NCBI GenBank assembly: GCA_009780755.1
Contig: WQZL01000116.1
Coordinates: 1 to 7,946, forward strand
Length of the DNA: 7,946 nucleotides
Origin: Promicromonosporaceae bacterium
Lineage (GTDB): Bacteria > Actinomycetota > Actinomycetes > Actinomycetales > Cellulomonadaceae
Direction: 5' to 3'
The notes under the pieces are model-generated. The model was not told the origin of the DNA, made no database searches, and saw nothing but the letters and a program-made list of their open reading frames with translations. This document shows positions 5,737 to 7,946 of the stretch, piece after piece (position 1 is the first letter of the stretch; the number at the start of each line of letters is the position of its first letter). Made by a program: the position numbers and the translations under genes.

Positions 5737-7167
5737 GTGAATCTTCCCGCTCCCGGCTCCTCGCCGATCCGCGTCCGCTTTGCCCCCTCCCCCACCGGAA
5801 TGTTCCACGTCGGTGGCGCCCGCTCTGCGCTGTTCAACTGGGCCGTCGCCAAACGCGCTGGCGGCACGTTCGTCCTCCGCATTGAGGACACCGACGCCGC
5901 CCGCAACAAGCCCGAGTGGACTTCTGGCATCCTCACCGCGATGGCATCACTTGGGATGCACGCCGAAGACCCAACCTTTGAGGGACCCTATTTCCAGAGC
6001 GCGAATGCGTCGCTGCACACCGAGGCCGCTCAGCGTCTTTACACGCAAGGCGCCGCGTACTACTGCGATTGCACGCGCGAGGATGTGGCCGCCCGTACGG
6101 CGAACGCGCAAACCGGCTATGACGGTCATTGCCGCGAGCGCGGCCTGGCTTACGCGGCGGGCCGGGCGCTGCGGTTCCGCACCCCGGATGAGGGCGAAAC
6201 GCAGGTGATAGACCTGATCCGCGGTAACCCCACCTTCCTCAACGCCGTGCTGGAGGATTTCGTGATCGCCCGCGGCGATGGTTCGGCGGTGTTCCTGCTG
6301 GCCAACGTTGTTGATGACATCTCGATGCGAATCACTCACGTTATTCGCGGCGAGGAACACCTGCCGAACACGCCCAAGCAACAGTTGATGTGGCGGGCGC
6401 TCGGGGTGGAGCCGCCGACCTGGGCGCACTTGCCCGTCATCGTCAACGAGAGGCGGCAGAAGCTCTCCAAGCGCCGCGACAAGGTGGCCCTAGAGGACTT
6501 CCTCGCCGATGGCATTCTGCCCGATGCGATGGTGAACTACCTGATGCTGCTGGGCTGGTCGCCAGGAAACGATGAGGAGATTTTGCCGTTTGAGACGCTG
6601 ATCGAGCGCTTCGACATCGCCGGGGTGAACTCTGCCTCGGCATTCTTTGACGTCAAGAAGCTCACCAGCTTCAACGGCGAGTACATCCGAGCCATGTCCA
6701 CCCAGGAGTTCATCAAGGCGTGCGGCCCGTGGCTGGTCGCGCCTCATGCCCCGTGGACGCCGGAGCAGTTCGATGAGGCCGCGTTTGCCGCCATCGCACC
6801 GCACGCGCAATCCCGCCTAGCCCTGTTGAGTGACATCACGAACAACGTGGACTTCCTGTTCCTTGATGCTCCGGTGGATGATGCGGCGTCCTGGGATAAG
6901 GCGATGAAGGAACCGGCGCCTGCCCTGCTGGCCGATGTCCGCACCGCGCTGGCCGGGCTGGAAACGTGGCAGGCCGAACCGCTAAAGGAGCTGGTCACAG
7001 AGGTGGGCGCCGCGCACGGCCTAAAGCTGGGCAAGGCACAAGCCCCCGTCCGCGTCGCCACAACGGGCCGCACCGTTGGCCTGCCACTATTCGAGTCGCT
7101 GGAGGTACTGGGCCGCGAACGCGCCCTAACCCGCATCGACGCAGCCCTCACGAAGCTTTCCGCCTAA
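5737..7167 (+). CDS. gltX: Glutamyl-tRNA synthetase (probably non-discriminating)
   Basis: Cytoplasmic class I aminoacyl-tRNA synthetase that attaches glutamate to tRNA-Glu and, in organisms without GlnRS, also to tRNA-Gln for amidation by GatCAB. The 476 residues match the family length. Visible motifs are the HIGH-type HVGG at 24-27 within FAPSPTGMFHVGGARSALFN, RIEDTD soon after, a zinc-site-like CDC at 110-112 with HC at 131-132 (YDGHCRE), and the ATP-binding KLSKR at 242-246. The C-terminal anticodon-binding region is complete to the TAA. The start is GTG 5737. The frame is open upstream to 5488, but that stretch runs through tRNA-Gln, and no other start lies before FAPSPTG. A -10 box 7 bases upstream suggests leaderless expression. 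It is divergent from its own likely tRNA substrates. The HVGG variant and the sequence style resemble Acidimicrobiia enzymes more than those of common Actinomycetes, as far as I can judge from memory. Confidence 0.97.
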   Translation: MNLPAPGSSPIRVRFAPSPTGMFHVGGARSALFNWAVAKRAGGTFVLRIEDTDAARNKPEWTSGILTAMASLGMHAEDPTFEGPYFQSANASLHTEAAQRLYTQGAAYYCDCTREDVAARTANAQTGYDGHCRERGLAYAAGRALRFRTPDEGETQVIDLIRGNPTFLNAVLEDFVIARGDGSAVFLLANVVDDISMRITHVIRGEEHLPNTPKQQLMWRALGVEPPTWAHLPVIVNERRQKLSKRRDKVALEDFLADGILPDAMVNYLMLLGWSPGNDEEILPFETLIERFDIAGVNSASAFFDVKKLTSFNGEYIRAMSTQEFIKACGPWLVAPHAPWTPEQFDEAAFAAIAPHAQSRLALLSDITNNVDFLFLDAPVDDAASWDKAMKEPAPALLADVRTALAGLETWQAEPLKELVTEVGAAHGLKLGKAQAPVRVATTGRTVGLPLFESLEVLGRERALTRIDAALTKLSA

Positions 7168-7205
7168 CGCTCAATCCCATCAGGCTCGATCTCTCCCGTG
7201 ACTTA

Positions 7206-7234
7206 GTGTCAGTAACTGTCAAATTTGCTACAGT
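7206..7234 (+). promoter_or_regulatory. Probable leaderless promoter and operator of the toxin-antitoxin operon
   Basis: GTGTCA (7206-7211) and TACAGT (7229-7234) are separated by 17 bases. The -10 ends 6 bases before ATG 7241, so the mRNA would begin at the start codon, and no ribosome binding site is seen. Two direct repeats TGTCA (7207-7211, 7217-7221) are one helical turn apart, and an inverted pair ACTGT (7215-7219)/ACAGT (7230-7234) overlaps the -10. These are candidate sites for autorepression by the HTH antitoxin. Confidence 0.55.
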
Positions 7235-7240
7235 GAACGC

Positions 7241-7537
7241 ATGAGTACGATCATCTTGACCCCAGAAACCAGCGAAGAGTCGTTCCTCAACTTCATCCGC
7301 GAGCGGCTTGCCGCAGGTCAACGCGTGCAGGTGACCGCAACTGAGCCATTCTTGACCCCCCAAGAAATGGCCGATGAACTCGACGTATCCCGCGCGTTCA
7401 TAATGAATAAGATCAAAGCTGGTGACATCGCCAGCACCCGACGCGGCAGTCGACACCGCATATCGACCAGCGAAGTTGACAGGTTTCGGCGAAGCTACTT
7501 CTCGCTATCCGCGCAACTGCTCGGCCAGGACCTCTAG
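7241..7537 (+). CDS. Helix-turn-helix (excisionase-family) antitoxin
   Basis: Small DNA-binding protein of 98 residues, probably the antitoxin and autorepressor of the following PIN-domain gene. The N-terminal 35 residues resemble a short dimerisation or toxin-binding segment. Residues 38-83 (FLTPQEMADELDVSRAFIMN, followed by KIKAGDIASTRRGSRHRIST and SEVDRFRR) match the excisionase-type winged HTH: LTPQE, the recognition helix VSRAFIMNKI, and the wing with RRGSRHRI. The C-terminal tail SYFSLSAQLLGQDL may contact the toxin. Its TAG overlaps the GTG of the toxin gene by 1 bp, the coupling usual for such pairs. A promoter sits so close that the transcript should start at ATG 7241. It begins 73 bp after gltX with no clear terminator between. 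Pairs of this HTH with PIN toxins are well known; the antitoxin role here is inferred from context. Confidence 0.85.
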   Translation: MSTIILTPETSEESFLNFIRERLAAGQRVQVTATEPFLTPQEMADELDVSRAFIMNKIKAGDIASTRRGSRHRISTSEVDRFRRSYFSLSAQLLGQDL

Positions 7538-7875
7538 TGACTCTCGCCTTCGTGGACGCTAATGTGCTGGCGGCGCCCGTACCTCGCAGCCTGCTCTATA
7601 TGGCCCGCACCCGCGTCGCCTCACAATACCGACTGACATTCAGCCCGCTTGCTGAACTCGAGGCGGAGCGCCACCAACTCCCGGAGGCGATCAAGGTCTC
7701 CGAGCTGCGACAGCGTCTAGCCTGGAATCAATGCGTCGACGTCACCGAGGTGAAGGCGCTGGGACTCATCGACACCCACCCCAAGGATCAAGCAATCCTT
7801 GCCGCAGCAGTCAGTTGTGGCGCGCGTGTCATGTCTCAGGACTTCCCTGACGGTTGTGTGTCAGGACATTGCTGA
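7537..7875 (+). CDS. PIN-domain ribonuclease toxin, C-terminus replaced by insertion sequence
   Basis: Toxin partner of the HTH antitoxin, expected to be a metal-dependent RNase. The GTG start at 7537 overlaps the antitoxin stop by 1 bp. PIN landmarks are VDANVL with D7 and N9, an acidic cluster ELEAE (40-44), D84 in KDQAILAAAVSCGA, and D102 in SQDFPDG. The native protein seems to end at about residue 106: the last codons (CVSGHC) are read from repeated DNA of the insertion-sequence end, giving 112 residues where relatives normally have an additional helix-strand-helix tail. All the catalytic acidic residues appear to be present, so activity cannot be excluded, but stability or antitoxin binding may be lost. 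It may therefore be regarded as a pseudogene. The exact PIN subfamily is uncertain; PIN_3-like is my best guess. Confidence 0.8.
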   Translation: MTLAFVDANVLAAPVPRSLLYMARTRVASQYRLTFSPLAELEAERHQLPEAIKVSELRQRLAWNQCVDVTEVKALGLIDTHPKDQAILAAAVSCGARVMSQDFPDGCVSGHC

Positions 7876-7907
7876 CGTTTGGTGTGTCAGGACATTGCTG
7901 ACAGTTG
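7856..7907 (+). repeat. Two tandem 26-bp direct repeats at the IS end
   Basis: Units 7856-7881 and 7882-7907 match at 24 of 26 positions, including an identical 21-base core that begins GTGTGTCAGGACATTG and ends CTGAC. A looser third copy (7836-7860) precedes them within the toxin codons. The spacing is about 2.5 helical turns. Confidence 0.9.
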
Positions 7908-7926
7908 GTGTTGTTTGAGGTGGTTG

Positions 7927-7946
7927 ATGCCGAGGTATCGGGTGCC
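7927..7946 (+). CDS. Probable transposase, first codons only
   Basis: ATG 7927 is preceded by GAGG at 7917-7920 with 6-base spacing. The visible product is MPRYRVP before the window ends. A basic N-terminus of this kind is compatible with transposases of the IS481/DDE group, and the position just inside the repeated IS end fits. Only seven residues are visible, so identity rests on context. Confidence 0.35.

Larger units (their letters stand above)
7856..7946 (+). mobile_element. Left end of a probable insertion sequence (partial)
   Basis: The toxin gene runs into two direct repeats, then an RBS and the start of a reading frame at the window edge. Each repeat contains TGTCAGGACATTGCTGAC, an imperfect palindrome with TGTCAG/CTGAC(A) arms. 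TG-starting termini with internal transposase-binding repeats and a coding start within about 70 bases of the end are typical of IS ends. The exact outer boundary cannot be set: it is somewhere between about 7850 and 7859, and no target duplication can be checked. IS481 is a possible family, from the N-terminal residues only. Confidence 0.5.

Noticed and set aside
7168..7205. Terminator after gltX
   Set aside because: No stable inverted repeat followed by a T-run could be found between the gltX stop and the toxin-antitoxin promoter.
7148..7456. Minus-strand 102-residue frame opposite the antitoxin
   Set aside because: It is antisense to the HTH gene, which has a good promoter, coupling to the toxin gene and a recognisable domain.
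7836..7907. CRISPR-like array from the 26-bp repeats
   Set aside because: The units are directly adjacent with no unique spacers, only two good copies exist, and an RBS and coding start follow, which fits an IS end.

Overview
The window is high-GC bacterial DNA with an actinobacterial (Actinomycetota) character. Evidence for this: GTG starts, two promoter/start arrangements that look leaderless, tRNA genes without an encoded CCA, a binding-protein-dependent sugar transporter with no ATPase gene beside it, and a ROK repressor whose N-terminus is of the kind common in actinobacteria. The GluRS sequence (HVGG in place of HIGH, KLSKR loop, Cys-rich motif) reminds me most of Acidimicrobiia enzymes. 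That class-level guess is from memory of the family and is not proven here.

Region 1 (1-5206, all minus strand) is a carbohydrate uptake locus. In transcription order it holds a ROK-family repressor (5179-4028), a lipoprotein solute-binding protein (3949-2588), a MalF-type permease (2505-1552), a MalG-type permease (1555-629) and a ROK-family sugar kinase that runs off the left edge (603-1). The permease genes overlap by 4 bp and the kinase follows directly. A perfect 10+10 bp palindrome (5180-5206) lies immediately in front of the repressor start and encloses its only visible Shine-Dalgarno sequence. A perfect 13-bp stem-loop sits between the binding-protein gene and the permeases. The likely logic is: the binding protein captures a sugar, the two permeases import it using an ATPase encoded elsewhere, the ROK kinase phosphorylates it, and the ROK repressor senses the sugar and controls expression. 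The sugar cannot be read from the sequence.

Region 2 (5207-7167) is a translation module. tRNA-Glu(CUC) and tRNA-Gln(CUG) lie on the minus strand, and the glutamyl-tRNA synthetase gene gltX is divergent on the plus strand. The tRNA unit has a plausible promoter (5677-5706) and a terminator-like hairpin (5282-5311) that is fully paired only in the minus-strand RNA. If the host lacks GlnRS, as most actinobacteria do, this single enzyme would charge both neighbouring tRNAs.

Region 3 (7168-7946) is accessory. A probably leaderless toxin-antitoxin operon encodes a helix-turn-helix (excisionase-type) antitoxin and a PIN-domain nuclease. The PIN reading frame ends abruptly inside repeated DNA that looks like the left end of an insertion sequence: two 26-bp direct repeats, followed by an RBS and the first codons of a probable transposase cut by the window edge. 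The toxin therefore appears to have lost its C-terminus to an insertion. This interrupted toxin, and the resemblance of the toxin's last native codons to the IS-end repeat, are the most unusual things in the window. I see no CRISPR array, phage gene or clearly new multi-gene system.
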